A stretch of DNA of 64,000 bases. Origin: Planococcus donghaensis. Lineage in GTDB: Bacteria; Bacillota; Bacilli; Bacillales_A; Planococcaceae. The stretch lies in assembly GCF_001687665.2 (NCBI RefSeq), contig NZ_CP016543.2:2914001-2978000 (forward strand), written 5' to 3'. The position numbers and the translations under genes are program-made. The notes beneath the pieces are model-generated. The model made no database searches and was not told the origin of the DNA. It saw nothing but the letters and a program-made list of their open reading frames with translations. Of the stretch, positions 41,553 to 50,985 are shown piece after piece (the stretch's first letter is position 1; every line of letters begins with the position of its first letter).

Positions 41553-43955
41553 GTGTATCTATTGATTTTAGCCATTCTTATCCCTTTTTTCTTTACTGCC
41601 CTTATTCCACTTATACATAACCGAGTTGGATCAATTCACCTTGGCTGGCTCGTGCTAATTGTGCCATTAACCTTGTTTAGTATTTTCGCAGTACATATCC
41701 CCGCTATTTCTAATAGTGACACATTAATGCAAACTGTTCATTGGATTCCTTCACTAGGCATTAACTTTACTGTTTACCTTGATGGCCTCAGTTTAATTAT
41801 GGCTTTACTCATTACAGGTATGGGAGCTCTTGTCGTTCTCTACTCCATCTACTATTTGTCATCATCCGATTCTTTTCCGCATTTTTACGCCTACCTATTG
41901 CTCTTTATGGGCGCAATGCTAGGGGTTGTTTTATCCGATAACCTTCTTGTATTGTATGTCTTCTGGGAACTCACGAGTATTTCTTCTTTCCTGTTAATCG
42001 CTTTTTGGTACCATCGTAAAAATTCACGCTATGGGGCACAGAAATCATTATTAATTACAGTGTTCGGTGGATTGGGTATGCTCGCTGGTTTCTTAATGTT
42101 GCACACTATCACCGGAACTTTCAGCATTCGGGAAATTATCGCGACAATCGGTCAATATACAGATCATGCCTTGTTTTATCCAACGATGTTTTTAATACTG
42201 CTTGGCGCATTTACTAAATCAGCACAATTTCCTTTTCATATTTGGCTGCCTGATGCAATGGAAGCACCGACACCGGTTAGCGCTTATTTGCATTCAGCCA
42301 CAATGGTGAAAGCCGGTATTTATCTAGTTGCTCGCTTTACTCCCATTTTCGCTGGCAATGCAGCATGGTTTTGGACCGTTACACTTGTTGGACTTGTGAC
42401 CTTATTCTGGGGGGCCTATTGCGCTGTCCGGCAAACCGATTTAAAAGCGTTGCTGGCTTATTCAACAATTAGCCAATTGGGATTAATTATGAGTTTGTTT
42501 GGTCTTGGTTCAGCAGCGTTGCATTTTGGTGATGGTGAGCAAGGTGCTCTCTACGGTTTAGCTATTTTTGCTGCTTTATTCCATATGGTTAACCACTCTA
42601 CATTTAAAGGTGCTCTTTTTATGGTAGTTGGTATTGTCGATCACCAAGTAGGAACACGTGATATACGGCGCTTAGGCGGACTAATGGCCGCTCTGCCAAT
42701 CACTTTCACATTTGCTGTAATTGGAAGCTTTTCAATGGCTGGTCTACCATTTTTAAATGGCTTTTTAAGTAAAGAAATGTTTTTTACAGCTTCAGTTAAT
42801 GCGGCTAGACTACCTATATTTGGCGCTTCAACTTGGGGATTAGTGATTCCGATTATCGCGTGGGTCGCTTCGGTATTTACTTTTGTTTACTGCATGATTT
42901 TCGTATTTCGCACTTTTTTCGGGACACCTCAATCGAAAAAGGCCGATAGAAAACCGGTAGAACCTACGCTAGGTATGCTTGTTTCTCCAGCTATACTTTG
43001 TGTATTTATTATTGGCTTGTTTTTTGCTCCGAATTTATTGGGTGATCATTTGCTAAGACCTGCATTAAACGGCATCATTCCAGAAATTTCTGGAGCTACC
43101 CCTCACATTTATGCATGGCATGGTTTTAATACAGAATTATTTATGACATTAGGCATTGTAATGGTTGGAACCGTTCTTTTCCTTACTTTCCGCAGTTGGA
43201 TTAAAATCATCCGCTTTCAACCAGCAGGATGGACTTTCACTGCTATTTACAACTCATTTCTGAAGAATTTAAAAAGAGTATCTAACTGGATTACCACACA
43301 TTATATGACAGGACACTTACCTTCATATTTTGCTTATATCTTTATATTCTTTACCTTAATAGCTGGTGGTGTGCTGATCTATACAGGAGCATTATCCATT
43401 GATGTAACTTCAGACTCACCTGTTAGTGTTTATGAAGGGTTGTTGACAGCCGTAATGGTGATTGCGGCAATTAGCATCTTGTTTGCCAAGTCACACCTTT
43501 CCGCCGTTTTATTAAATGGGGTTTTAGGATTTTCCATCGCTATTTTCTTTGTTCTCTTCCGCGCACCCGATTTGGCACTGACACAACTTGTGATCGAAAC
43601 CGTGACCACTGTACTATTTCTGTTATGTTTTCTTTTTTTACCGGAATGGACGGCAGAAGATTCGTCAAAACGAACAAAATTTCGAAATGCCTTGATTGCG
43701 ATTGGTGCTGGCGTTACCATCACGTTGATTGGTCTGACCGTCAATAGCGGAAAGTTATTCGAAAGCATTTCAGGTTATTTCGAAAATTCCTATGAACTTG
43801 CGGGCGGAGACAATATTGTCAATGCGATTCTTGGAGACTTCCGGGCTTTTGATACAATGCTTGAATCTCTCGTGTTGTTTATCGCTGGTCTCGGGGTTTA
43901 CACACTGATTCGCCTTAAGCTTGGAAAGGGGTCCGGAAAAGATGAACATCAATGA
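41553..43955 (+). CDS. mrpA: Mrp Na+/H+ antiporter subunit A
   Basis: The large membrane protein (800 aa) is of standard MrpA length. The NuoL-like part holds HFYAYLLLFMGAMLGVVLSD, FWELTSISSFLLIAFW, HIWLPDAMEAPTPVSAYLHS and ALLAYSTISQLGLI. A C-terminal MrpA extension holds the DUF4040/MBH-type segments (ALTQLVIETVTTVLFLLCF). It is the core of the Na+/H+ antiporter that supports growth at high pH and salt. GGAGG lies 7 nt before GTG 41553; 44 upstream codons lie in the leader and are rejected. First gene of mrpABCDEFG. Confidence 0.93.
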   Translation: MYLLILAILIPFFFTALIPLIHNRVGSIHLGWLVLIVPLTLFSIFAVHIPAISNSDTLMQTVHWIPSLGINFTVYLDGLSLIMALLITGMGALVVLYSIYYLSSSDSFPHFYAYLLLFMGAMLGVVLSDNLLVLYVFWELTSISSFLLIAFWYHRKNSRYGAQKSLLITVFGGLGMLAGFLMLHTITGTFSIREIIATIGQYTDHALFYPTMFLILLGAFTKSAQFPFHIWLPDAMEAPTPVSAYLHSATMVKAGIYLVARFTPIFAGNAAWFWTVTLVGLVTLFWGAYCAVRQTDLKALLAYSTISQLGLIMSLFGLGSAALHFGDGEQGALYGLAIFAALFHMVNHSTFKGALFMVVGIVDHQVGTRDIRRLGGLMAALPITFTFAVIGSFSMAGLPFLNGFLSKEMFFTASVNAARLPIFGASTWGLVIPIIAWVASVFTFVYCMIFVFRTFFGTPQSKKADRKPVEPTLGMLVSPAILCVFIIGLFFAPNLLGDHLLRPALNGIIPEISGATPHIYAWHGFNTELFMTLGIVMVGTVLFLTFRSWIKIIRFQPAGWTFTAIYNSFLKNLKRVSNWITTHYMTGHLPSYFAYIFIFFTLIAGGVLIYTGALSIDVTSDSPVSVYEGLLTAVMVIAAISILFAKSHLSAVLLNGVLGFSIAIFFVLFRAPDLALTQLVIETVTTVLFLLCFLFLPEWTAEDSSKRTKFRNALIAIGAGVTITLIGLTVNSGKLFESISGYFENSYELAGGDNIVNAILGDFRAFDTMLESLVLFIAGLGVYTLIRLKLGKGSGKDEHQ

Positions 43956-44364
43956 TGTGATATTAAAAACGGTATCAAAAGCTGTTGTTTTGATCATTTT
44001 AACGTTCGGCATTTATTTGTTTTTTTCCGGACATAATCATCCAGGCGGTGGATTTATCGGTGGCTTAGTGATTGCCTCTGCTTTTGTATTGATGTTCTTA
44101 TCCTACGATTCTGAAACCGTTAGTGAGGCATTGCCGATCGATTTCAAAAAGCTTTCTGGGCTTGGCGTACTTCTTGCCATGACAAGTGGAATAGCGCCAA
44201 TGTTTTTAGGTGGCGCTTTTCTAAGTCAAAGTTTCGGTTATTTTGATTTGCCGATTTTCGGTAAAACTGAATTGGCCACTGTTACCATATTCGAAGCCGG
44301 CATCGCATTAACTGTCATCGGCGTTGTCGTGAATATTATTCTTAGCATAAGTGAGGATGAGTAG
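43942..44364 (+). CDS. mrpB: Mrp antiporter subunit B
   Basis: The protein (140 aa) has four membrane helices and the MrpB block SGHNHPGGGFIGGLVIASAFVL. It is a required part of the Mrp complex, packed against MrpA and related to the MBH membrane part. ATG 43942 overlaps the mrpA end by 14 nt, which indicates coupling. Upstream GGAAAAG/AAGGGG serve as ribosome site. An in-frame TTG further upstream is rejected. Confidence 0.93.
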   Translation: MNINDVILKTVSKAVVLIILTFGIYLFFSGHNHPGGGFIGGLVIASAFVLMFLSYDSETVSEALPIDFKKLSGLGVLLAMTSGIAPMFLGGAFLSQSFGYFDLPIFGKTELATVTIFEAGIALTVIGVVVNIILSISEDE

Positions 44365-44367
44365 CCT

Positions 44368-44706
44368 GTGGAATCATTGATCATTATTTTGGTCGGCGTC
44401 CTTACCACGGTCGCCATCTACCTTGTTTTATCAAAAAACGTGGTTCGCGTCATACTAGGAACAGCCATTTTATCTCATGCAGTCCACCTTCTCATTCTAT
44501 CAATGGGTGGTTTAAAACTTGGGACTGTCCCTCTCCTTGGGGAAGAAGCCGTCAAGTATGCAGATGCCTTGCCTCAAGCTTTGATTTTAACGGCTATTGT
44601 CATTAGCTTTGCTGTTACCGCATTTATACTTGTTCTTGCTTATCGTGCCTATCAGGAATTGGGAACTGATAATTTAGGGGCTATGCGAGGTTCTGATGAT
44701 GAATAA
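44368..44706 (+). CDS. mrpC: Mrp antiporter subunit C
   Basis: The 112-residue protein has three membrane helices and is homologous to NuoK. The VRVILGTAILSHAVHLLILS and DALPQALILTAIVISFAVTA segments are typical. GTG 44368 follows the mrpB stop by 3 nt, with GAGGATGAG upstream. It ends overlapping mrpD. It transmits proton movement between MrpA and MrpD in the complex. Confidence 0.93.
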   Translation: MESLIIILVGVLTTVAIYLVLSKNVVRVILGTAILSHAVHLLILSMGGLKLGTVPLLGEEAVKYADALPQALILTAIVISFAVTAFILVLAYRAYQELGTDNLGAMRGSDDE

Positions 44707-46183
44707 TCTATTAGTTCTTCCAATGCTACTGCCGATTATTGTAGGTGTGTTGCTTATTTTCCTTCGGACTTTCGGTCGGATTCAAGCTTGGATCAGTTTA
44801 ACCACCATGGCATTAACCGCTGGTATTTCAGGCTATCTTCTTCAAAAGGTTCAAACGGATGGCATTATCCGATTAGACTTTGGAGGGTGGAAACCGCCTT
44901 TTGGTATTTTGTTTGTCGCTGATTCTTTTGCTATTTTGCTCGTACTGACCTCTAGTATTATTACAGCTATCTGTTTGAGTTACGCACTTATTTCTACTAG
45001 CAAAGAGTTACAAACCATGTATTTTTATCCTACCGTGCTGTTTTTGATAGCCGGTGTTAATGGATCTTTCTTGACTGGAGATTTGTTTAATTTATTTGTT
45101 TGTTTTGAAGTTATGTTGCTGTCTTCGTATGTGTTACTGACTTTGGGCAACTCCAAACGCCAACTACGCGAAGCGATTAAATATGTATCCATCAATATTG
45201 TTTCTTCATGGTTTTTCTTAGTCGCCTTAGCCTTTCTTTATGGAGCTGTCGGTACTTTAAACATGGCACATTTGGCTGATCGTGTAGCAGAAGTAGGACA
45301 AACTCCATTACTCACTACCATCAGCATCGTCTTTTTAATTGTGTTCAGCTTAAAAGCTGGATTGCTTCTTTATTTCTGGTTGCCAGGCTCTTATAGTTCA
45401 CCGCCTATCGTCACTTCTGCACTTTTCGGTGCACTGCTGACAAAAGTCGGGATTTACGCTTTGTTCCGTGTTTTTTCACTGATTTTTCACCACCAGCCAG
45501 AAATCACACACACCATCATCGGAATTATGGCTGCATTAACGTTAATCGGCGGAAGTCTCGGTGCGATTTCCTTTAATGATCTGCGTAGCATTGCCGCTTA
45601 TAACGTTGTCGTTGCAGTTGGATTTATATTGGTCGGTTTAGCTATTGCGACACCCGCCGCAATTGAAGGATCTATTTACTACATCATCCACGACATGGTT
45701 GCAAAAGCACTGCTATTTCTACTTATCGGGACGATGATTACGTTGAGCGGCACATCAAAAATGGCAGGAATGAGTGGCCTTATGAAAAACTACCCCCTAC
45801 TAGGATGGTCCTTCTTTATCGCCATGCTATCACTTACCGGAATTCCTCCACTCAGTGGTTTTATCGGCAAAGTCCTGATTTCAAGTGCTGCTATCGACAA
45901 TGGTTCGTATGTGTTGTTAGCTTTATCTTTGCTTTCCAGTATTTTTGTCCTTTACTCTTTGCTTCGCGTCTTTAAGAATTGCTTTTGGGGCGAAACCATT
46001 GTTAGTAAAGAAGAACAATTGCCATTACGTAGAGGCGTAGTAATCCCATGCTTAGTATTAGTCGGTTTAACGATTCTTATCGGCTTAGGTACAGAAAGCA
46101 TGACTCCTTATGTGACCAATGCTGCGGAAACATTAGTAAACCCTAGCATTTATATTGAGGCAGTCTTAGGTAAAATTCAGTGA
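44696..46183 (+). CDS. mrpD: Mrp antiporter subunit D
   Basis: The 495-residue NuoM/N-like antiporter subunit has the conserved LFNLFVCFEVMLLSSYVLL with membrane Glu, LKAGLLLYFWLPGSYSSPPI with Lys, and GIPPLSGFIGKVLI. About 14 membrane helices. ATG 44696 overlaps the mrpC end by 11 nt. It carries protons together with MrpA. Length matches the Bacillus protein. Confidence 0.93.
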   Translation: MMNNLLVLPMLLPIIVGVLLIFLRTFGRIQAWISLTTMALTAGISGYLLQKVQTDGIIRLDFGGWKPPFGILFVADSFAILLVLTSSIITAICLSYALISTSKELQTMYFYPTVLFLIAGVNGSFLTGDLFNLFVCFEVMLLSSYVLLTLGNSKRQLREAIKYVSINIVSSWFFLVALAFLYGAVGTLNMAHLADRVAEVGQTPLLTTISIVFLIVFSLKAGLLLYFWLPGSYSSPPIVTSALFGALLTKVGIYALFRVFSLIFHHQPEITHTIIGIMAALTLIGGSLGAISFNDLRSIAAYNVVVAVGFILVGLAIATPAAIEGSIYYIIHDMVAKALLFLLIGTMITLSGTSKMAGMSGLMKNYPLLGWSFFIAMLSLTGIPPLSGFIGKVLISSAAIDNGSYVLLALSLLSSIFVLYSLLRVFKNCFWGETIVSKEEQLPLRRGVVIPCLVLVGLTILIGLGTESMTPYVTNAAETLVNPSIYIEAVLGKIQ

Positions 46184-46213
46184 TCCACTTTCTATTGAAA
46201 GGAGTGAAGTAAA

Positions 46214-46699
46214 GTGCCGGCACAGTTTTTATTAAATATGACGATTGCCTTTTTATGGACATTGTTGATGGATGAAGATGCTTTTTATGTCACAACTTTT
46301 TTAACAGGTTATTTGATTGGAATCGGAATTCTTTTCTTGATGCATCGTTTTTTTGGCACAAAGTTTTACTTATTGCGTTTATATTCCACCATTAAATTAT
46401 TATTGATTTTCATTTCGGAACTTTTTCAATCGAGTCTGCTAATTATGAAACAAATTTTAAGCCCTAGATTAAAAATCAAGCCCGGCATCTTCACTTACGA
46501 ACATAGCATGGAAGGTGATTACGAATTAACGACACTTGCACTTTTGTTAACCTTGACCCCTGGTTCTGTTGTGATGGAAGTATCACCTGACGGAAAAACG
46601 TTCTATATTCATGCAATGGATGTGGAAAGTTCTCGAGAAGCTGTATTAAAGTCGATTAAAGTATTTGAAAAAGCAATTATGGAGGTGACGAGAAATTGA
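46214..46699 (+). CDS. mrpE: Mrp antiporter subunit E
   Basis: The 161-residue protein has two to three N-terminal membrane helices, then a cytosolic domain with TLALLLTLTPGSVVMEVSPDG, the MrpE signature. GTG 46214 has AAAGGAG upstream at normal distance. It follows mrpD by 30 nt and overlaps mrpF. MrpE completes the complex and may position the Na+ path. Confidence 0.9.
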   Translation: MPAQFLLNMTIAFLWTLLMDEDAFYVTTFLTGYLIGIGILFLMHRFFGTKFYLLRLYSTIKLLLIFISELFQSSLLIMKQILSPRLKIKPGIFTYEHSMEGDYELTTLALLLTLTPGSVVMEVSPDGKTFYIHAMDVESSREAVLKSIKVFEKAIMEVTRN

Positions 46700-46980
46700 T
46701 TGAGACGATATTGACGATTGCCCTCTCTCTTTTTATCCTATCTATTATTTTGGCTTTGTATCGTATTATCCGTGGTCCTTCTATGCCAGACCGTGTAGTA
46801 GCCCTAGACATGATAGGCGTGAATCTAATTTCAGGTGTAGCGGTGTTTTCTGTCGTTCTCAGTACGCACGCATTTCTCGAAGTCATCTTAATTGTTGGCA
46901 TTTTGGCCTTTATCAGTACTCTTGCGTTAGCGCGCTTTGTTGAAAGGGGCGATATCGTTGAGCATAAACGCAATCGGTGA
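46696..46980 (+). CDS. mrpF: Mrp antiporter subunit F
   Basis: The 94-residue protein has three membrane helices and the MrpF motif RGPSMPDRVVALDMIGVN, whose Asp is needed for activity in the family. Start TTG 46696 overlaps the mrpE stop by 4 nt, with GGAGG about 10 nt upstream. The C-terminus overlaps mrpG by 23 nt. Confidence 0.9.
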   Translation: MIETILTIALSLFILSIILALYRIIRGPSMPDRVVALDMIGVNLISGVAVFSVVLSTHAFLEVILIVGILAFISTLALARFVERGDIVEHKRNR

Positions 46981-47308
46981 ATATTTTGGTGTTTTTCTTA
47001 TTTTAATCGGTAGCATCATGGCGGTTATTAGCGCGATTGGCATTCTTCGTTTGCCAGATGTTTACACGCGTTCCCATGCAGCTACTAAAAGTTCCACCTT
47101 GGCTGTATTGTTGTCACTATCGGGCACGTTTATTTATTTTTGGGCAACGGAAAACTTCATCAGTGTCCGACTTCTACTCGGAATAACGTTTGTTTTTTTA
47201 ACGGCTCCTGTCTCAGGCCATTTAATCACCCGAGCCGCTTATCGATCGAACGTTAAATTAGCCAACGCCTCCACAGAAGACGCATTGGAAAAGTTATTTA
47301 AAAAATAA
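46958..47308 (+). CDS. mrpG: Mrp antiporter subunit G
   Basis: The protein (116 aa) has three membrane helices and the MrpG block ISAIGILRLPDVYTRSHAATKSSTLAV. TTG 46958 is 8 nt after AAAGGGG inside mrpF; a TTG at 46937 precedes that site and is rejected. Last gene of the mrp operon, ended by a hairpin. The cytosolic tail is charged and variable, as in the family. Confidence 0.9.
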   Translation: MSINAIGEYFGVFLILIGSIMAVISAIGILRLPDVYTRSHAATKSSTLAVLLSLSGTFIYFWATENFISVRLLLGITFVFLTAPVSGHLITRAAYRSNVKLANASTEDALEKLFKK

Positions 47309-47323
47309 ACAATTGCTCTACCT

Positions 47324-47372
47324 ATAAACTATAAACACATTCGATTTATTCGAGTTGTTTGTAGTTTTTTAT
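47324..47372 (+). terminator. terminator of the mrp operon
   Basis: AAACTATAAACACATTCGA (about 47327-47345) pairs imperfectly with TTCGAGTTGTTTGTAGTTT, and TTTTTT follows. It separates mrp from the DUF1538 operon. Confidence 0.65.
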
Positions 47373-47475
47373 TTAGAAAACTCGCCCTGAACATTTTTTT
47401 ATCACTAAATCAAAAGTTTATCAAAAACAACGATAGGGAATAATGAGAGAAAAAGCAGTTAAGAAGGGATAATCG

Positions 47476-48171
47476 ATGGACAATGTGAGAGACACTTTTA
47501 AAGAAGTTGCCGCCGCAATCCTTCCGGTTACCACCGTTGTTATTTTATTACAGCTTATTTTTATCCGAATTCCTTTTGAAGCGCTAATCCAATTTCTTGT
47601 TGGTGTCGCGTTTGTTAGCGTTGGATTTTTCTTATTTCTTCTTGGTGTGAATGCCGGACTCCTGCCCATTGGTGAGATGATCGGTAGAAAACTTCCCAGC
47701 ACGAAGAATGTCGGATTAATTATCGCAACGGGGTTTTTGCTTGGGCTTGTAGTAACAATTGCAGAACCTGACGTCCGTATCCTCGCAAAACAAATCGACC
47801 AGACTTCTGAAGGGACTGTTAGTGCCACAATCCTTATTTGGTCGGTCTCACTTGGACTCGCTATTTTCGTAGCATTAGCCATGATTCGCACCATTTTCAG
47901 AATTCCCCTCCATTACTTGCTTATCGGTGGTTACACTTTGGTTTTTCTATTATCTTTTTTTGTTCCAAAAGATTTTATCGCTATTTCATTTGATGCAGGA
48001 GGTGTAACTACAGGCCCAATGGCAGTTCCTTTCATTTTAGCGCTCGGGATTGGTGTTGCATCTGTTTTGCGTCTAGAGACTGAGAACTCGGGCGAGAAAT
48101 TCGGGTTAATCGGACTGGCATCTATCGGTCCTATTTTGGCAGTGATGTTGCTGGGGGTGTTATTCAGGTGA
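47476..48171 (+). CDS. DUF1538 membrane protein, first half
   Basis: The 231-residue protein has about six to seven membrane helices. Conserved polar signatures face the membrane: GLLPIGEMIG, TIAEPDVRIL and FDAGGVTTGPM. These repeat in the next gene with small changes, so the pair looks like two halves of one transport unit. DUF1538 has no proven function that I can recall. AAGAAGGGAT lies before the ATG. It overlaps the next gene by 4 nt. Gene order DUF1538-DUF1538-PII suggests a channel or transporter gated by the PII-like protein (inference). Confidence 0.82.
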   Translation: MDNVRDTFKEVAAAILPVTTVVILLQLIFIRIPFEALIQFLVGVAFVSVGFFLFLLGVNAGLLPIGEMIGRKLPSTKNVGLIIATGFLLGLVVTIAEPDVRILAKQIDQTSEGTVSATILIWSVSLGLAIFVALAMIRTIFRIPLHYLLIGGYTLVFLLSFFVPKDFIAISFDAGGVTTGPMAVPFILALGIGVASVLRLETENSGEKFGLIGLASIGPILAVMLLGVLFR

Positions 48172-48896
48172 ACATCCAAGTTTTCGAAGGATTTCAAACG
48201 GTCATGCTCGAAGTTAGTATTGCACTACTTCCTTTGATAGCATTTTTTGCCGCTTTTCAAATTTTCTTATTAAAGCTACCTATGCAACGTGTCCTTCAAG
48301 TGGGAATCGGGTTTATTTTGACCTTTTTTGGTCTTTCTTTTTTTATCCAAGGCGTTCATGTCGGATTTATGCCGATTGGAACAATGATTGGCGAAAGACT
48401 TGGCAGTCGAGATTATAAGTGGGTGTTGATCCCGATTGGCTTTGTCCTTGGATTTTCCGCTACTTTTGCAGAGCCGGCCGTGAGCATTATGACAGATGAA
48501 GTTGACCAAGAAACAGGTGGCTATATTTCTCGCAAAATGATGCTTTACACCTTGTCCATGGGTGTCGGAATTTCTATCGCCTTATCCATGTTGCGAATTT
48601 TGACGGGTTGGTCGCTTTGGTATTTCATCATTCCTGGTTATTTACTGGCTTTTATCCTCGTATTTTTTTCAACCCAAACTTTTATCGGCATTGCTTTTGA
48701 TTCAGGAGGAGTCGCAACGGGTCCAATGACAGTTACATTTCTCGTTGCTGTTTCTGTAGGGATTTCATCTGTTATTGAAGGGAGCAACCCTTTGACTGAC
48801 GGTTTTGGCATGATCGCTCTTGTTGCTCTTACTCCAATCATCGCGGTACTTATATTGGGTATCATTTTCACTAAAAAAGGTGGGAAAAGCAAATGA
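48168..48896 (+). CDS. DUF1538 membrane protein, second half
   Basis: The 242-residue membrane protein is paralogous to the previous one: GFMPIGTMIG, TFAEPAVSIM and FDSGGVATGPM align with GLLPIGEMIG, TIAEPDVRIL and FDAGGVTTGPM. The start is GTG 48168 (GTGA overlap) with GGGGGTG upstream, so translation is coupled. A lysine-rich end (KKGGKSK) is cytosolic by the positive-inside rule. Probably a heterodimer partner. No substrate can be given; the paired acidic-proline and glycine motifs suggest an ion or small-acid path, but that is a guess. Confidence 0.82.
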   Translation: MNIQVFEGFQTVMLEVSIALLPLIAFFAAFQIFLLKLPMQRVLQVGIGFILTFFGLSFFIQGVHVGFMPIGTMIGERLGSRDYKWVLIPIGFVLGFSATFAEPAVSIMTDEVDQETGGYISRKMMLYTLSMGVGISIALSMLRILTGWSLWYFIIPGYLLAFILVFFSTQTFIGIAFDSGGVATGPMTVTFLVAVSVGISSVIEGSNPLTDGFGMIALVALTPIIAVLILGIIFTKKGGKSK

Positions 48897-49600
48897 TTCT
48901 TAATCATAGATTAATGATCGCCATCGTTAAAAGGGGGCAATCGCGTGATGTAATTGCTGCGGCTAAAAAAGCGGGAGTAGACGGGGCGACTATTATATAT
49001 GGAGAAGGAATAGGACGAAATGAAAAACCAACGTTTCTTGGCTTACCAGTGACGCATGAAAAAGATATTATCTTATTTGCATTGGATGGTGGCAGTGAGC
49101 ACGCTGTGGCAGATGCTGTATGTAAAGCCGGTAGCTTAGGCAAGTCTGGTCATGGTCTTGGATTCACTATTCACTTGAGCAAATTGCTCGGTGTCCCCCA
49201 TCTTTCTCACCGAAAAGACGATCGGAAAAGAAAGAGAGGTTTAACCAATTTGGATTCTGAAATGACAGCTTTCCAACTAATCGTAACCATAGTAAATTCA
49301 GGAGATTCTGCAGCTGTTGTAAAAGCTGCTGCAGAAGCCGGTGCAGAAGGCGGAACCATCTTAAATGGCCGTGGTACAGGCGTCAATGAACAACAGAAAT
49401 TTTTAAATTTCACAATTGACCCTGAAAAAGATATTGTGCTTACATTAATCCCTACTAGCTATGCGGAACAAGTGGTTAAAAGTATCGAACAAGCGATTGA
49501 TTTAAACGCACCTGGGAAAGGGATTTCTTTTTTAATTGATGTTGAAAACGTATTTGGCGTTAACCACTCTTCTTTAAGAAATCAGAATCCGGATGTCTAA
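48893..49600 (+). CDS. tandem PII-like signalling protein
   Basis: The 235-residue protein holds two PII-like ferredoxin folds in a row, residues about 7-102 and 124-225. The repeats align across AAKKAGVDGATIIYGEGIGR / AAAEAGAEGGTILNGRGTGV, NEKPTFL / NEQQKFL, EKDIILFAL / EKDIVLTLI and GHGLGFTI / GKGISFLI. The T-loop Tyr51-type uridylylation site of GlnB is not apparent and the ligand loops differ. ATG 48893 overlaps the second DUF1538 stop by 4 nt. Such linkage suggests direct control of the DUF1538 pair by a nucleotide or metabolite. A charged linker (HRKDDRKRKRG) joins the halves. Confidence 0.85.
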   Translation: MILNHRLMIAIVKRGQSRDVIAAAKKAGVDGATIIYGEGIGRNEKPTFLGLPVTHEKDIILFALDGGSEHAVADAVCKAGSLGKSGHGLGFTIHLSKLLGVPHLSHRKDDRKRKRGLTNLDSEMTAFQLIVTIVNSGDSAAVVKAAAEAGAEGGTILNGRGTGVNEQQKFLNFTIDPEKDIVLTLIPTSYAEQVVKSIEQAIDLNAPGKGISFLIDVENVFGVNHSSLRNQNPDV

Positions 49601-49629
49601 CTCACTAATTTAGACGCCCGTTAATATAG

Positions 49630-49670
49630 CTTAAAAGCCGACAAGCCAAGGGTGGCTCGCCGGCTTTTTC
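49630..49670 (+). terminator. terminator of the DUF1538-PII operon
   Basis: AAAAGCCG-AC-AAGCCA pairs with TGGCTCG-CCGGCTTTTT around AGGG (stem about 49632-49668), with TTTTT at the end. Confidence 0.75.
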
Positions 49671-49794
49671 CAGCATGTATTTGATGGATTAACTGGCCAC
49701 TCATACTCAATAATTTGCGTGAAGTCAAAATAGACAAAGAGCACAATATATGAAAAACTAAAGAGATGATAACTAGCAGAAAGCAGGGTTTTAA

Positions 49795-50985
49795 ATGAGT
49801 GTAGAATTAAAGGATAAAGGCCGCTTAGATGCCTTAACTATATTTTTCAAAGTATCAGCTGCCTATACCCTGTCTTTGTTTACCAAAAAGAAAGACAGCA
49901 AGAAAATTGTATTGGTTGGAGGAAATCTAGGAGAGAAATACGAGGATAATGCCGCGGTTTACCACAACTACTTAATAACCAATCATAAAGAACAAGTAAC
50001 CGCTTATTGGATGTATGATCCGAAAACTACATATGCCAAAGATCAAAAAATCGAAAATGCAGTACCGCTTGGAAGCTTTAAAAACTACTTACTGTTTTTC
50101 CAAGCTGATTACACATTTCATGGCCATTCTCTTCTTTACGATATTGCTCCAGCAGCGGATAAATTTCTTTTTCTTAACCGCAAAACAATCATTACTCACA
50201 TTAGTCATGGTATTGAAGGATTTAAGAAAATACTTATCCAAAAAGAAGATGTTCCTTTATTAAAAAGAACCGATTATTTTAATTGCGCTTCTCAGTACGA
50301 ATACAATTTGAAGCTACATGAATGGAAAATGCCTGAACATAAATTGATTGTTACAGGTTTTCCTCGGTTTGATCGTTATCCCCCTCAACAACCCGTTAAA
50401 GAAGTTAAAAATATTTTGATGATGATGACTTGGCGTGAATGGCTTTTTGACTTAACAAAAGAGGAATTTATCGACAGTCCTTATTTTAAAAGCATGACGG
50501 GTATATTGCAGCATGAAGGTATTAAAAAACTATTAACTGAACATGATATTCATTTAAATATCGCGTTGCATCCTTTTATGAAAAAGTTTGAAAACTATTT
50601 TACCAATCTGACGAACGATGAACAGCGTGTTCGATTCCTCGATTTCAACAAACAAACAATTGCACAATCTATTGATAAAAACGATATGTTATTAACCGAT
50701 ATCACAAGCGTCTCATGGGATTTTCTCTACTTAAACAAACCGATTATTTTCTATATGTTTGATCAACAAGAATATTTAGAGAAACGTGGATCCTATTTAA
50801 ACATGGATACCGACCTTTCTGGATACAAGGCAAATTCCATCGAACACGTTTATGAATATTTGAAAAAAATAGTTGAAGAAAAAATTACTTGGAATGAATG
50901 GTATCCAAAAGCAACCGATTATATCGACTACTTCGATCAAGACAATTGTAAACGTTTGACTCATCGTGTCATGAGTTTACAATAG
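49795..50985 (+). CDS. CDP-glycerol glycerophosphotransferase family protein
   Basis: The 396-residue protein belongs to the TagF/TagB GT-B family: FHGHSLLYDI, THISHGIEGFKK, VTGFPRFDRY, MMMTWREW, the nucleotide-side HPFMKKFENYF, and TDITSVSWDFLYLNKPIIFYMFD. These bind CDP-glycerol or CDP-ribitol and extend teichoic-type chains at the inner membrane face. It is alone and not in a tag operon, so it may serve a minor polymer or capsule. The ribosome site before ATG is poor (AGGG). Acceptor and polymer are unknown. Confidence 0.85.
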   Translation: MSVELKDKGRLDALTIFFKVSAAYTLSLFTKKKDSKKIVLVGGNLGEKYEDNAAVYHNYLITNHKEQVTAYWMYDPKTTYAKDQKIENAVPLGSFKNYLLFFQADYTFHGHSLLYDIAPAADKFLFLNRKTIITHISHGIEGFKKILIQKEDVPLLKRTDYFNCASQYEYNLKLHEWKMPEHKLIVTGFPRFDRYPPQQPVKEVKNILMMMTWREWLFDLTKEEFIDSPYFKSMTGILQHEGIKKLLTEHDIHLNIALHPFMKKFENYFTNLTNDEQRVRFLDFNKQTIAQSIDKNDMLLTDITSVSWDFLYLNKPIIFYMFDQQEYLEKRGSYLNMDTDLSGYKANSIEHVYEYLKKIVEEKITWNEWYPKATDYIDYFDQDNCKRLTHRVMSLQ

